Below, piece after piece: positions 1-9,504 of a DNA stretch of 64,000 nucleotides (position 1 is its first letter; the number at the start of each line of letters is the position of its first letter). The stretch lies in NCBI GenBank assembly GCA_017521605.1, contig JAFXCD010000009.1, positions 124,001 to 188,000 of the forward strand, given 5' to 3'. A program made the translations under genes and the position numbers. The notes below the pieces were generated by a model. It saw only the letters and a list, made by a program, of their open reading frames with translations. It did not search any database and was not told where the DNA came from. The stretch is from Lachnospiraceae bacterium. GTDB taxonomy: Bacteria; Bacillota; Clostridia; Lachnospirales; Lachnospiraceae.

Positions 1-740
1 CCATATACAAAATCCTTGGTAGGATTCTTACTGGTTGCATAGCAAAGCTCGTGCATTACCTCGGAAGAATATATGAAATAATAGGTGTCTCCCACCTTAC
101 GGATGGAAGGTGCCTCAAAAAATGCATGCTTTTCGAAGCCGGTACCTGCGGAATATTCATAACCCGGTGCCACAAAAACAGGCTCTTCGATAATAGTCAA
201 CATATCCGGACCAAGTACAGTAGCCATAGCACCATGTCTGGACTTGTCACCTCTGCCACAGAAACCGGTGTAAAGATAAGTTCTATCGCCCTCTGTTAAT
301 ACACCAGGGTCAAACTGAGGCTCATCTCCGGGTCTGTCACCCAGACGTGTACCGTCTTCATAATGTACATAACCATAGAATTCATAACGTCCGGCAGGTG
401 TATCACATACAGCTACGGATACCACAGATACATGGTCCAGTACATAATACAAATAATATCTGCCATCCGGACCTATGGTTACATCCGGTGCATAAAGACA
501 CATCTTGCCGTCCTTGTTAAGAGGATCCTCGTTACGGGGATAAATTACGCCTTCGTAGCGCCAGTTGCCCAAATCATCCACTGGTGCAGACCAGCATACA
601 TAATCACCCATACAGAATACATAACCATTGTAAAAATCATGGGAACCGTATACATATACTCTGTCTCCGAATACGTAAGGTTCTCCGTCGGGAATATACT
701 CCCATGATGGCAAATAAGGATTAAATGCCTGTTTCTTCAT
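1..740 (-). CDS. Glycoside hydrolase family 43 enzyme (partial, runs off left edge)
   Basis: I read 246 codons from an ATG at 740 with no stop before position 1, so the C-terminal part is missing. The fold is a five-bladed beta-propeller glycosidase of the beta-xylosidase/alpha-arabinofuranosidase type. Visible signatures are an N-terminal NPYLPSW, D86 in APDV, D144 in FDPGVL (the pKa-modulating Asp region of GH43) and E209 in FEAPS (general acid). There is no signal peptide, so it probably acts on imported oligosaccharides in the cytoplasm. Its start overlaps the end of the GH31 gene by 20 bp, indicating translational coupling in one operon. Family is confident; exact substrate is not. Confidence 0.85.
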   Translation of the reverse strand, partial: MKKQAFNPYLPSWEYIPDGEPYVFGDRVYVYGSHDFYNGYVFCMGDYVCWSAPVDDLGNWRYEGVIYPRNEDPLNKDGKMCLYAPDVTIGPDGRYYLYYVLDHVSVVSVAVCDTPAGRYEFYGYVHYEDGTRLGDRPGDEPQFDPGVLTEGDRTYLYTGFCGRGDKSRHGAMATVLGPDMLTIIEEPVFVAPGYEYSAGTGFEKHAFFEAPSIRKVGDTYYFIYSSEVMHELCYATSKNPTKDFVY

Positions 741-3129
741 ACTCTTTTACCTCCTGAATGGTACCTTCTTTTTTCACCAGTGTCACTGCTTTTATACGAT
801 ATCCATTCTCTTTCTTATATTTATTTACTTCTCTTTTCACCGTCAACTTCTGCTTCTGCTGTTCCCAGGCAAGTCTCGTTACACAGTGCCTTCCTTCTTC
901 ATAACCGTAGCCGTCGTCCTCATCCTCATACAAAGTAAAGGAACCATCTGCACCTTCATAAAAGAAAATCTGTAACTGACTGCCCAGCAACTTGGTTGAA
1001 CGGGCAAATTCTACTTTTGGTAGTATTGCACCCTCCTTTACGAAAAGGGGCATCCTCTCTATGGTGGCTTCTGTGATAATCCACTGACCACCCTGATAAT
1101 AGGTGTTGGTATAAAAATCATACCAACCATTTCCCTCCGGCAGGTAAACCTTACGTACCCTGTCCACACCGGAAAGCTTCACAGAACCGGACTTATAATA
1201 CATCGGCTCCGTTACGGGACATACCATCAGACTCGGTCCAAACAGATACTGATCCATAATGCTCCATGTATTTTTATCCTTCTGATAAGCAAAGGCAAGA
1301 GGCATCATCATGGAAGCATCCTCCAGATAGCACTGCCCTGCCAGGGAATAAATATAGGGCATCAGCTCATAACGTAGGCGGTTTGCCGCCACCAGTGCGT
1401 CATAAAAAGGAACATCTGTATTTTCTATCTGCCACAGTTCCCGTCTGCAATCCGTACCATGTCCGCGAAAGACCGGTAAAAAAGCTGCCCACTGGAACCA
1501 TCTCACAAACAACTCCCGAAATCCTAAATCTTCGTTGGTTTTGTCATAATCGCCCTTCCAGTACCACATATTTCCGCGCTTTACAAAAAAGGCTCCGACA
1601 TCCACCGTCCAATAAGGTAATCCACTGGCGCTAAAGTGTAATCCTGCTGCAATCTGCTTACGCAAAGTTTCCCAGGTGGCATTGATATCTCCTGACCACA
1701 TAATAGTACCATATCTTTGCTGTCCTGTATAGGCACTACGTGTCAAATTGACAACTCGTTTTTCACTATTTTCTTTGCGCTGCCCTTCATAAATACCCAT
1801 AGCATGATATAAACCATAAGCATTAGTTTCCTCTGCCGGCAAATGTAACTCAGCAGTCTTGCAATACTCCTCATACATTTTCCCGGGTTCCATCCGCTCT
1901 CTGTGATTCCACTCCGGAGTAAAGGGCTCGCTGTTGTCGCACCACCAGGCATCGATACCATGAATAAACAACTCTCTGCTTACCTGTTCCCAGTAAATAT
2001 CCCGTCCCTTCCTGGACAGAGCATTGTAGATATTGCAGCCCGGCAGCAGTTCCTTATTTTCTTTAAATTCTTTATAATTATTTGTGCATTCTTCCATATT
2101 AGGCCATATGGACAACATGAAATGCACTTGATACTCATTATGTAGGGCTTCTATCATTTCAGATGGTTTGGGGAAACGTTTTCTATCCAAGCTCTTTTGC
2201 CCCCACTGATTCCCCTCCCAGGAACACCAGTCCAGTACCACGCAATCCAATCCTAAGTTCCTTCTGCGGTACTCCTCTGCCACCTGTAGGATTTCCTCCT
2301 GAGTCTCATATCGCTCCTGAGACTGGATATAACCGAAGGCCCATTTGGGTAGCATGGCAGCCTTTCCGGTCAGCAGGCGATAACCTTGGATAACCTCCTC
2401 CATACTACAGCCTGCCAGTACATAAAAATCTATACTGCTGTCTGCCTCTGTATAAAGATAGGTTCCGTAAATACTGTCACTGAAAATCATGGGACTATAG
2501 GTATCCATTAGGATGCCATAACCCTTAGTGGACACCAGCATGGGTATAGCAATCTTACGATTAGCCTGATGAAGATAAACGGTTTGGCCCCGCAGGGAAC
2601 CAAATCCCTCTTCATGTTGCCCCAGGCCATATAGAGCTTCCTCCCCGAAACGACAATGGATTCGGGTATGATAGCTTTTTCCCATAGGCACTTTTACTGC
2701 CTCCCTTACCACATCCTTCACACCATCGGCAGTGGATACTTTCTCCACCTGCAAATCCTCTTCCAGAATCCGGTATGTAGTAAACTCCTCCATGGTAGGG
2801 TCATAGGTTTCCAACAGCTTTGTGCCATCTTCATTCCAGTATGTAATTTCGGCGGTTTCTCTATGAATAATTAGGCAAATCTTCTTCATACGAAGGAAAA
2901 TCTGCTCATCTCTTTCCTCATAAGTCCAGTCCCCATCCACCCGGTTGTAAATAACTCCCGGCTTGGCCTGCCGATTGGTTACTCCATCCTGCGTATATGT
3001 CACTCGGATAATGCCCTTTGCCTTAGGTTCTAAGCAGTATATTCCGGCTTCGGCGTACAGATACAGTCTGTCATCCATACGTTCCACCCGGACAATTCGC
3101 CTGCTCTTTTCTGCAAAAGCCTGTAGCAT
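721..3129 (-). CDS. Glycoside hydrolase family 31 (alpha-xylosidase/alpha-glucosidase type)
   Basis: Cytoplasmic retaining alpha-glycosidase of about 802 residues. The nucleophile is D398 in WWCDNSEP, matching the family motif WxDxxEP, and the probable acid/base is D481 in WSGDINATWE. An N-terminal beta-sandwich precedes the barrel (FGYIQSQERYETQEEI onward) and beta domains follow. The reading frame is open to an ATG at 3213, but the ATG at 3129 follows AAAGGAGAAG at ideal distance while 3213 has no good site, so I chose 3129. With GH43 and the upstream esterase it suggests intracellular breakdown of xylo- or arabino-oligosaccharides. Whether it prefers xylose or glucose cannot be read directly. 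Confidence 0.9.
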   Translation of the reverse strand: MLQAFAEKSRRIVRVERMDDRLYLYAEAGIYCLEPKAKGIIRVTYTQDGVTNRQAKPGVIYNRVDGDWTYEERDEQIFLRMKKICLIIHRETAEITYWNEDGTKLLETYDPTMEEFTTYRILEEDLQVEKVSTADGVKDVVREAVKVPMGKSYHTRIHCRFGEEALYGLGQHEEGFGSLRGQTVYLHQANRKIAIPMLVSTKGYGILMDTYSPMIFSDSIYGTYLYTEADSSIDFYVLAGCSMEEVIQGYRLLTGKAAMLPKWAFGYIQSQERYETQEEILQVAEEYRRRNLGLDCVVLDWCSWEGNQWGQKSLDRKRFPKPSEMIEALHNEYQVHFMLSIWPNMEECTNNYKEFKENKELLPGCNIYNALSRKGRDIYWEQVSRELFIHGIDAWWCDNSEPFTPEWNHRERMEPGKMYEEYCKTAELHLPAEETNAYGLYHAMGIYEGQRKENSEKRVVNLTRSAYTGQQRYGTIMWSGDINATWETLRKQIAAGLHFSASGLPYWTVDVGAFFVKRGNMWYWKGDYDKTNEDLGFRELFVRWFQWAAFLPVFRGHGTDCRRELWQIENTDVPFYDALVAANRLRYELMPYIYSLAGQCYLEDASMMMPLAFAYQKDKNTWSIMDQYLFGPSLMVCPVTEPMYYKSGSVKLSGVDRVRKVYLPEGNGWYDFYTNTYYQGGQWIITEATIERMPLFVKEGAILPKVEFARSTKLLGSQLQIFFYEGADGSFTLYEDEDDGYGYEEGRHCVTRLAWEQQKQKLTVKREVNKYKKENGYRIKAVTLVKKEGTIQEVKEYEETGI

Positions 3130-3276
3130 AATTGCTTCTCCTTTTACTTCTGCTGCATTTTTTGTATATCCTGAATAGAACAATCCGTTCTTTTCCCATG
3201 CTTCTTCCCACACCGCCGACCTCGCCGGTCTTTGTTGTGGGTGCCTACATGGTGAAGGTTATCTTTCCGTTGTCTG

Positions 3277-4809
3277 CTACTTGAACTGTTCCATAATCTT
3301 GTCAGTCACCATCTTCTCAAACTTGCTTGCCTGAGAGAAATCTGCCACCGGACCATCTCCGGTAAACACCATCTCGCAGGGCTTTTCGTTGGTATATGGC
3401 TCCCACTTAGGCATAGGTGTGCCGTCTGCATCCTCGCCGTTGGGGTCTCCTGTCTTAATAAAGTTTGCCCAGTAATTACACATCTGACGAGACAAATCAT
3501 AATGTCTGCCTACGAAAGGTCTCCAGCATTTTGCCAGAGTTTCAAAGAAGAACCACAAGTCCACAGAATGGAAGGTTCCCGGATTATCCCATCCCGGAAT
3601 ATCAGGATCAAACTTATAGCAATAGTGATTCTTGGTATCTGCGCTTGCTTTCTTTGCTCCCAAGATACCCTTTACGGTACAATCAATACCGTTTACCTTA
3701 GCATAGAATTCATTATTTTCACAAACATTTGCCTCCGGAAGTGCCAGGAACTCCTCTGCCCTGTCACCAAAAATCTCTTTCACCTTCTGCTCAAATTCTT
3801 CACGGGATTTCGCAGGAAGCATACTGGGGAACTCTCCACCGGTACAGCCTGCCATAATCTGTACATCCGCACACTTACCTTCTACAATCAGCTTCATAGG
3901 GTCGCCTACATTGAAAATATTATCCTGCGCACCCATAAAACGGTTAGCGAAGCCGCCATCACCGGCAAATTTATTATAGGTTTCCAATACAAACTTGGCA
4001 TCCAGCTTTCTTGCTTCTTCCAAAGTAGAAACACCCATCATTTCAAATAATTTTTCGCCTTTTCTTTCTGCCTCTTCCATAGACATGGGCCCACCTATGG
4101 AATGTCCGCCATAGGGACTACGAATCATGGCACTCATAACCACTGCCTTCTGGAACAATCCCTTGTTGGCAGGGCATGTCATCTGACTCATAACACTACC
4201 GCCACCTGCAGACTGACCGGCAATGGTAATATTGTCCGGATCACCACCAAAGGCTGCAATATTTCTCTTCACCCACTTTAAACCTGCCTGCTGGTCCAAA
4301 CTACCGAAGTTGGTAGGTGCATCCGGCTGTTCCTTGGTAATCTGTGGATGTGCCATAAATCCAAATATGTTAATACGATAATTTACGGTTACTACTACAA
4401 TACCTCTACGGGCCAGACGCTCTCCGTCAAACTCCATCTCTGCAGGATACCCCCACTGCAGACCGCCACCATAATACCAAACAAGTACGGGCAGCTTCTC
4501 ATCTGCATTCTTGGCATTCGTCCATACATTTAAATATAAACAGTCCTCACCCATGGGGATTTCCGGATCCACATGCCATTCACGGCAATAGATATCGGTA
4601 CCAAGTCCCGGTGTATCCTGCATGGAAATAGGTGCAAATCTGCATGCATCCAGCTCTCCTTCCCAGTCTGCACAGGGCTGTGGCGCACGCCATCTGTTCT
4701 CGCCTACCGGCGGTGCTGCAAAAGGAATCCCCTTAAATGCTGTAATTCTGGGGTCAGCGGCTTCAATACCTCTTACCCATCCGTTTTCTGTTTTTACTCT
4801 TCTGATCAT
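3277..4809 (-). CDS. Type B carboxylesterase (alpha/beta hydrolase)
   Basis: 510 residues, the usual length of bacterial para-nitrobenzyl-esterase-like enzymes. The nucleophile elbow GQSAGG places the catalytic Ser at residue 200, with the conserved FGGDPDNITIAG just before it. The oxyanion-hole strand is WYYGGGLQWG, and the probable catalytic His lies in GTFHSVD. No signal peptide is seen, so it is cytoplasmic. The start is supported by AAGGAGAGGG just upstream. As first gene of the glycosidase operon it may remove acetyl or feruloyl esters from imported glycan fragments; that substrate is inference. A 147-bp gap with a GTGGG/CCCAC hairpin separates it from the GH31 gene. Confidence 0.88.
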   Translation of the reverse strand: MIRRVKTENGWVRGIEAADPRITAFKGIPFAAPPVGENRWRAPQPCADWEGELDACRFAPISMQDTPGLGTDIYCREWHVDPEIPMGEDCLYLNVWTNAKNADEKLPVLVWYYGGGLQWGYPAEMEFDGERLARRGIVVVTVNYRINIFGFMAHPQITKEQPDAPTNFGSLDQQAGLKWVKRNIAAFGGDPDNITIAGQSAGGGSVMSQMTCPANKGLFQKAVVMSAMIRSPYGGHSIGGPMSMEEAERKGEKLFEMMGVSTLEEARKLDAKFVLETYNKFAGDGGFANRFMGAQDNIFNVGDPMKLIVEGKCADVQIMAGCTGGEFPSMLPAKSREEFEQKVKEIFGDRAEEFLALPEANVCENNEFYAKVNGIDCTVKGILGAKKASADTKNHYCYKFDPDIPGWDNPGTFHSVDLWFFFETLAKCWRPFVGRHYDLSRQMCNYWANFIKTGDPNGEDADGTPMPKWEPYTNEKPCEMVFTGDGPVADFSQASKFEKMVTDKIMEQFK

Positions 4810-4900
4810 AGTTCCCTCTCCTTCACATAGTCTAATTTTGCACTCTATGGGCCTTCTCTTTCCCTATAGTGTCCACCCCAAGTCTCACTCAATATAATTA

Positions 4901-4922
4901 TTTAGTGAAACGTTTTACTAAA
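4901..4922. promoter_or_regulatory. LacI/CcpA-type operator
   Basis: A 22-bp near-perfect palindrome centred on CG (half-site TTTAGTGAAAC, 20 of 22 positions symmetric). This is the shape of LacI-family operators, including cre sites. It starts at the -10 element of the esterase-operon promoter and covers the transcription start, so a bound repressor would block initiation. Confidence 0.7.
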
Positions 4923-4950
4923 TGTTACCACTTTATTCTTATATAGTCAA
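4922..4950 (-). promoter_or_regulatory. Sigma-A-type promoter of the glycosidase operon
   Basis: On the minus strand TTGACT (4945-4950) and TAACAT (4922-4927) are separated by exactly 17 bp, about 110 bp before the esterase start. The -10 abuts the LacI-type palindrome. Confidence 0.75.
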
Positions 4951-4973
4951 TAAAATCGTCTGACAAAATAGAA

Positions 4974-5018
4974 AAATACCACATATGGAGAGTTTTTTTC
5001 TTCTCCTATGTGGTATTT
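4974..5018 (-). terminator. Intrinsic terminator after the CPBP/ABC gene group
   Basis: Twelve-bp arms AAATACCACATA / TATGTGGTATTT plus an inner GGAGA/TCTCC pairing, followed on the minus strand by TTTTTC. It lies 34 bp beyond the stop of the CPBP gene at 5052. Confidence 0.75.
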
Positions 5019-5051
5019 AAATTTTTAATATTTTATTTCTAAAAATTTCCC

Positions 5052-5882
5052 TTATGCGGCTACTTCTTCCTTTACTGACTCTTCCTTGTGGAATTTCACT
5101 ATGCGCATACCGACTATCATTACAACCAAACCAGCCACCATTAAAAGCACATAGATTATTGTATTTTCAGGTAATGCTGTTCCGATAGGCTCCATCAACA
5201 CCAGCTGTGAAACATTATATATCATATGGATAAGAATTGGTACTAAAATAGTATTGCTCTTATAAGCCATATAACCGATTAACATACCCAACACTGTAGC
5301 GTACATTCCCTGGTAAAGATTCATATGGAAGGCACCAAAACAAACTGCCTGAATCAGATTTACTACCCAGAAAAGTACCTTTTCATTCTTTGTTCCCCTG
5401 ATTACCTTCATTAAGAAATACAACATCAAACCTCTGAAAATCAGTTCTTCTCCAATAGGAGCCAGAAAACACCCTGCCAAATTAGTAAGCAAGCTCTCTC
5501 CCAACTGGGCATTTTCCATAATCTTCATATATTCTTCCACAATAGCTTCCGGAATCAACGGATCTGCTATTGCCAATCCATAACTCATGAAAAAGGATAA
5601 TCCCAGGGATAATACCAGAAGTCCGCCTAAGTTTCGGGGTGTTGCTACCTTCTTGATACTCCTCTTAGCATATCTGGATTTCAGAATACCATACCATAAA
5701 CCAAATACCACTATAAATCCCACATGTCCTGCAAAAACTGCTAAGGGAGTACTTTCCTCCAAGGGCATTCCAAAATTTATGGCAGCAAAAATTACAACTG
5801 CATTCTGTATAACGACCAATACTAAAAAGGAAACCACAAAAACCAATAATGCCAACAAAAAATTACCAAATCTTTTTAACAT
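5052..5882 (-). CDS. CPBP family intramembrane glutamic protease
   Basis: 276 residues with about seven to eight hydrophobic segments. CPBP (CAAX protease/bacteriocin-processing) motifs are visible: the double Glu motif in GEELIFRGLM, the FGAFHMN motif with His, and a late IYN motif. Members are membrane-embedded proteases, some linked to bacteriocin immunity or peptide processing; the substrate here is unknown. The start has AAAGAGG upstream. It follows a second, different CPBP gene and an ABC exporter/GntR set in one orientation, suggesting a joint role in membrane-stress or peptide response (inference). Confidence 0.85.
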   Translation of the reverse strand: MLKRFGNFLLALLVFVVSFLVLVVIQNAVVIFAAINFGMPLEESTPLAVFAGHVGFIVVFGLWYGILKSRYAKRSIKKVATPRNLGGLLVLSLGLSFFMSYGLAIADPLIPEAIVEEYMKIMENAQLGESLLTNLAGCFLAPIGEELIFRGLMLYFLMKVIRGTKNEKVLFWVVNLIQAVCFGAFHMNLYQGMYATVLGMLIGYMAYKSNTILVPILIHMIYNVSQLVLMEPIGTALPENTIIYVLLMVAGLVVMIVGMRIVKFHKEESVKEEVAA

Positions 5883-5912
5883 AATCTACCTCTTTCTTTT
5901 GCAGCAAAAAGC

Positions 5913-6809
5913 TTATGCTTCCCTTGCCACATCCTTTTGTTTTGTAAACAACATTATAAGGGTTCCTACTATCATTACAATAGTCACCAGAAGTCCACCC
6001 TCTAAACCAAAATCACCACCATTAACCAAAGACATGCTCCCTTCAATCTCTGATATGAATATAGTCGTTCCAAAGTCATTACCACTTACCAAAATTCCAA
6101 AAATATTACCCTGTGCAAAATTCCAAATAGAATGAATTGCTGCAATTCCCCAGATATTGCCACGCTTCACAAAATATACACTGGCAAAAACACCAAATAA
6201 AATCAGGTTTATAAAAGCAAGTGGAGTAATTCCGGCATTCCTCAGATGTAATGCCGCAAATGCTACGGAATTCACAATCACAGCCATCCAAATATTTCCT
6301 TTTTTACGTGCCAGGGATACCAGAAAATAACCTCTGCAAAGTACTTCTTCCGACATACCCTGAAATACAAAACCGAAGAATAACAGCACCAGCATACCTA
6401 TACCGGCTCCTGTTACTGCTTCCGGATTAAACTCCAGCGCCAGAGAGCCTGTAGCCACTCCTCCTAATACAACTGCTGCCATCATACCCAAGCCAATTAT
6501 CAATCCAATGCCATATTCCTTCCACATACCGGATTTTTTAAATCCCAGGGTACGCATCTTACGTTTCTGGACTACCTTACAAAACAACATGGCTATTGCC
6601 GTCATAATAATGGTAGAAAACAACGCAAGTGCCATATAACCGTCATAGCTGATAGGAAACATGTACACTATGATTTTTGCCGGAATAGCTTGCACATAGG
6701 AAGCTGCTATAAAAACACCAACAAACATCAATATTTCCAAAACCACATTTTGGCCACCGGTTTGTGCAGCCTCCTGCACCATATCCGGCTTTTTCAGATT
6801 CCACTTCAT
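5913..6809 (-). CDS. CPBP family intramembrane glutamic protease
   Basis: 298 residues, eight or so membrane segments. Motif 1 is SEEVLCRGYF, with the family's paired Glu and Arg; motif 2 is FAALHLRN with His; motif 3 is HSIWNF. It lies 30 bp upstream of the other CPBP gene, and the two share little sequence beyond the motifs, so they are a tandem of distinct members rather than a recent duplication. GAGGAGGAGAG precedes the ATG. Substrate unknown; likely cotranscribed with the ABC transporter genes above it. Confidence 0.85.
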   Translation of the reverse strand: MKWNLKKPDMVQEAAQTGGQNVVLEILMFVGVFIAASYVQAIPAKIIVYMFPISYDGYMALALFSTIIMTAIAMLFCKVVQKRKMRTLGFKKSGMWKEYGIGLIIGLGMMAAVVLGGVATGSLALEFNPEAVTGAGIGMLVLLFFGFVFQGMSEEVLCRGYFLVSLARKKGNIWMAVIVNSVAFAALHLRNAGITPLAFINLILFGVFASVYFVKRGNIWGIAAIHSIWNFAQGNIFGILVSGNDFGTTIFISEIEGSMSLVNGGDFGLEGGLLVTIVMIVGTLIMLFTKQKDVAREA

Positions 6810-6877
6810 CTTTTGTCTCTCCTCCTCAACATTATTTACTTTATTAATTTATCACTTCTCTTTACTAAAATCAAGTA

Positions 6878-7555
6878 TTACACCTGCATGGCCTTCTGTA
6901 ATTCACCGCTGGTACTGAATCGTGAATAGGACTTTTTGTATACCAGTCTGCGTCCCAACATAGCTAACAAAAAACCAATTACTACCAGACTAAGACCGAT
7001 TACAAAAGCAGAGGCCTTGTTTAAATGTAATCGTCCGCTTGCTTCCAAATCCACTATGGCTGAACTACAGAATCCATTGCAGAATCCCATCACAAAATAT
7101 GTAATTAATCCGGCCCAAAAGGTTTTGTTAATCAAAGCATAGCCTGTGGCCATAGCTCCTATACAAAATCCGGCCGAAACTAAAAGAGTTGTCAGCGTTC
7201 CCCCCGTAAAAGCATCTTCTTTATAAAATGACAATAATAATACTCCATGTATCATATAAGCAATTATACTTGAGAAGAACGCATAAATATCTCCAAAACC
7301 AATTTCAAAGAAGCGACGGAATCCACTGGATGCAAGCATCTGTGAATGCAGTAAATCCTCCCGAATCTGGGATGGTATACTAATAGCCACATAAAGTAAA
7401 ACGAAATTCAAAAGAAATAAATCTGCACTTAATACAAAGGTAAGTGTATAAAGTATGGCAACTATTACCAGAATCACCACATTTATTGCTATATTATACT
7501 TAAATTTATATCCGTATTTTAATAATTTAAGACTCTTTTTCAGATTCGTTATCAT
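6878..7555 (-). CDS. ABC transporter membrane subunit-like protein
   Basis: 225 residues, about six hydrophobic helices and no extracytoplasmic domain. I do not recognise a named family, but its place directly downstream of an ABC ATPase and another integral membrane protein argues for a permease half or transporter partner. The start overlaps the end of the preceding gene by 29 bp and has GAGGAGAG just upstream, so the two are translationally coupled. Confidence 0.7.
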   Translation of the reverse strand: MITNLKKSLKLLKYGYKFKYNIAINVVILVIVAILYTLTFVLSADLFLLNFVLLYVAISIPSQIREDLLHSQMLASSGFRRFFEIGFGDIYAFFSSIIAYMIHGVLLLSFYKEDAFTGGTLTTLLVSAGFCIGAMATGYALINKTFWAGLITYFVMGFCNGFCSSAIVDLEASGRLHLNKASAFVIGLSLVVIGFLLAMLGRRLVYKKSYSRFSTSGELQKAMQV

Positions 7556-8171
7556 AATACACTCTCCTCGCCCTCTTCATAATGTGTGCGTTACTCCAAA
7601 TAAAAACTCCCACATAAGCTACCATATATAAAAACATAAGGTGACCTGTTGTCAAGATGGCCAATAAAATAAATACAGGTCCTACTAGGTATATCACATA
7701 GGACAATGCCAGCACTGTACTGGCTGCATCAAAATGTCTGGAAACCAGCAAACTAAGCTCCAACACCATGGCGGTAGCAAAAATACCACTCACCAATTGC
7801 CCCATACTCATTCCTTCATGGCAGATAAGATATGCACCACTTAAAATAAATGCTGTAGTTATTAATCTTCTAATCTTATCTGCCCATAGGCTTTTATGAA
7901 CAATCTCCATCCCCCTGTGTGAAAGCTTCAGGTAATCCAGCTTGCCTGTTCCCTTTTGCAGGATTCCTCCAAACGCAAATACATCCAGAACCAGTTCTGC
8001 AAAAATCATCACACTGGCTGCTACTATCTGATGAAATATTCCATACAAATCACTGAACAACACCAGAAACCTGCAAATACCCACTGTTGCCAACGGATAG
8101 ACCAGATACAACAAAACTTTAACCCACTTATCGGATACAAATACCCGATAGCTTTTGATATATTCCCTCAT
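7527..8171 (-). CDS. ABC transporter membrane subunit-like protein
   Basis: 214 residues, about six membrane helices, basic C-terminus (MKRARRVYYDNESEKES). It lies 18 bp after the ABC ATPase and overlaps the next membrane gene. Together they look like the two membrane subunits of a YtrBC-type exporter, though sequence alone gives no substrate. TTGAGGAAC precedes the ATG. Confidence 0.7.
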   Translation of the reverse strand: MREYIKSYRVFVSDKWVKVLLYLVYPLATVGICRFLVLFSDLYGIFHQIVAASVMIFAELVLDVFAFGGILQKGTGKLDYLKLSHRGMEIVHKSLWADKIRRLITTAFILSGAYLICHEGMSMGQLVSGIFATAMVLELSLLVSRHFDAASTVLALSYVIYLVGPVFILLAILTTGHLMFLYMVAYVGVFIWSNAHIMKRARRVYYDNESEKES

Positions 8172-8189
8172 CGTCAGTTCCTCAACTTT

Positions 8190-9065
8190 CTAGGCCTTCA
8201 AAGTAGAATACTGCTGCATTACGCCTACACTAATTTGTGAAAGAGTCGGTGTTTCCACGGCAATATCCAATCCTGCCAGCTTATCCAAATCCTCTGCCTT
8301 ACACAATCCCTCATAACCGTAGCTATTGGTGCGAAAACCAATCAATATTTTTTCTGCTTTGGCAGCGTCCTCCGCTTCACCCTTTACTACTACATATTTT
8401 TCCTTCAGTTCTTCCACAAAGCCCTGCTCAACCACTCGACCCTTTTCCATGATTACGCAATAATCTGTCACATTCTCCATATCTGCAATATTGTGGGTGG
8501 AGAAAAATACGGTCTTCTCACCATTTCCCTCATCTAGATATTCTCTAATCATGCCGCAAAGCTTATCTCTCATCAGCGGATCCAGAGGCGATGCAGGCTC
8601 ATCCAGAAGCAGGCACCTGGTCTCTCTTGCAAAAACTGCTGCCAGCGCTGTTTTCATACGCATACCATCAGACATCTTGCCTACTGCCTTATTCTCCTTG
8701 CTGATATCCAAATCTTCGCAAAGCTGTTTGTACTTATCCTTCCTAAAACCGTCAAATAAAAGCTCACTGACTTCACCTACCGCTTTAATGGTCCACTGAG
8801 GCATAAAATAACCTGTGGCACTGGTGTATCCCACATTCTCTCGGATATCCTTCTCCACCATATCACCCTCAAAGTAGGTTACCTTACCCTTGTAGTCCAG
8901 TCTGGTTCCTGCCAGGATGTTCATAAGGGTACTCTTACCGGCACCGTTTTCACCAATCAATGCTGTGGCAAATCCCTTTGGAATCTTAAGCTCCGGAATA
9001 TCCAGCTGAAATCCTTTATATTTTTTCTTTACTTCTTCTAAACGAAATACGCTTTCTGTGTTCAT
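8190..9065 (-). CDS. ABC transporter ATP-binding protein (YtrB-like)
   Basis: 291 residues. Walker A is GENGAGKST near residue 37, Walker B is RCLLLDEP, and the H-loop His lies in FFSTHNIADM. The signature region reads MSDGMRMKTALAA, an LSGGQ variant in which Asp replaces the first Gly, as is common in YtrB/YxdL-like ATPases. The roughly 75-residue C-terminal extension is typical of the group. It is followed by two membrane proteins and preceded by a YtrA-type GntR repressor gene (gap 36 bp), the classical arrangement for envelope-stress-inducible exporters. Substrate not determined. Confidence 0.88.
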   Translation of the reverse strand: MNTESVFRLEEVKKKYKGFQLDIPELKIPKGFATALIGENGAGKSTLMNILAGTRLDYKGKVTYFEGDMVEKDIRENVGYTSATGYFMPQWTIKAVGEVSELLFDGFRKDKYKQLCEDLDISKENKAVGKMSDGMRMKTALAAVFARETRCLLLDEPASPLDPLMRDKLCGMIREYLDEGNGEKTVFFSTHNIADMENVTDYCVIMEKGRVVEQGFVEELKEKYVVVKGEAEDAAKAEKILIGFRTNSYGYEGLCKAEDLDKLAGLDIAVETPTLSQISVGVMQQYSTLKA

Positions 9066-9101
9066 AGTCCCCTCGATTCTTACGCTTTGTAGCGCTTATG
9101 C

Positions 9102-9473
9102 TTATTCTCTGTCTGATAACAGCATTTCCAGTATCTGCAGTACTTCCGAATCCGGTATGCCGGCAATTCGTGCCGCGGATATGGCATTGAGCAGATGTTC
9201 TTCCATCTTCCGCAAATGCTGTTCATGTAGCATCTCCGTATCCTGGGCATTGACATAATAGCCTTTGCCCTGCATGGCGGTAACCAATCCCTGGCTTGCC
9301 AGTTCCTCATAGGCCTTCATGGTAGTAATAACACTGATACGAAGATCCTTGGCCAGTCCCCGGATGGATGGCAGGTATTCACCCTGCTTAAGCTTTCCGG
9401 AAAGAATATCTTCCTTAAACTGATTGGCTATCTGCTGGTAAATGGGGATGTCTGAGTTTTGCAAAATTTTCAT
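9102..9473 (-). CDS. GntR family regulator, YtrA subfamily
   Basis: 123 residues: an N-terminal GntR winged helix (IYQQIANQFKEDILSGKLKQ, then LPSIRGLAKDLRIS and TTMKAYEELASQGL) with a short C-terminal dimerisation tail. That length is the hallmark of the YtrA subfamily, which lacks a large ligand domain. It is the first gene of the ABC/CPBP group and probably represses its own operon through the palindrome just downstream of its promoter. AAGGTGAG precedes the start. Confidence 0.9.
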   Translation of the reverse strand: MKILQNSDIPIYQQIANQFKEDILSGKLKQGEYLPSIRGLAKDLRISVITTMKAYEELASQGLVTAMQGKGYYVNAQDTEMLHEQHLRKMEEHLLNAISAARIAGIPDSEVLQILEMLLSDRE

Positions 9474-9504
9474 ATGACTCTCACCTTACCTTTAACTGTA
9501 TATT

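Noticed and set aside
3130-3213. 28-codon N-terminal extension of the GH31 protein
   Set aside because: No ribosome site at 3213, whereas AAAGGAGAAG precedes 3129.
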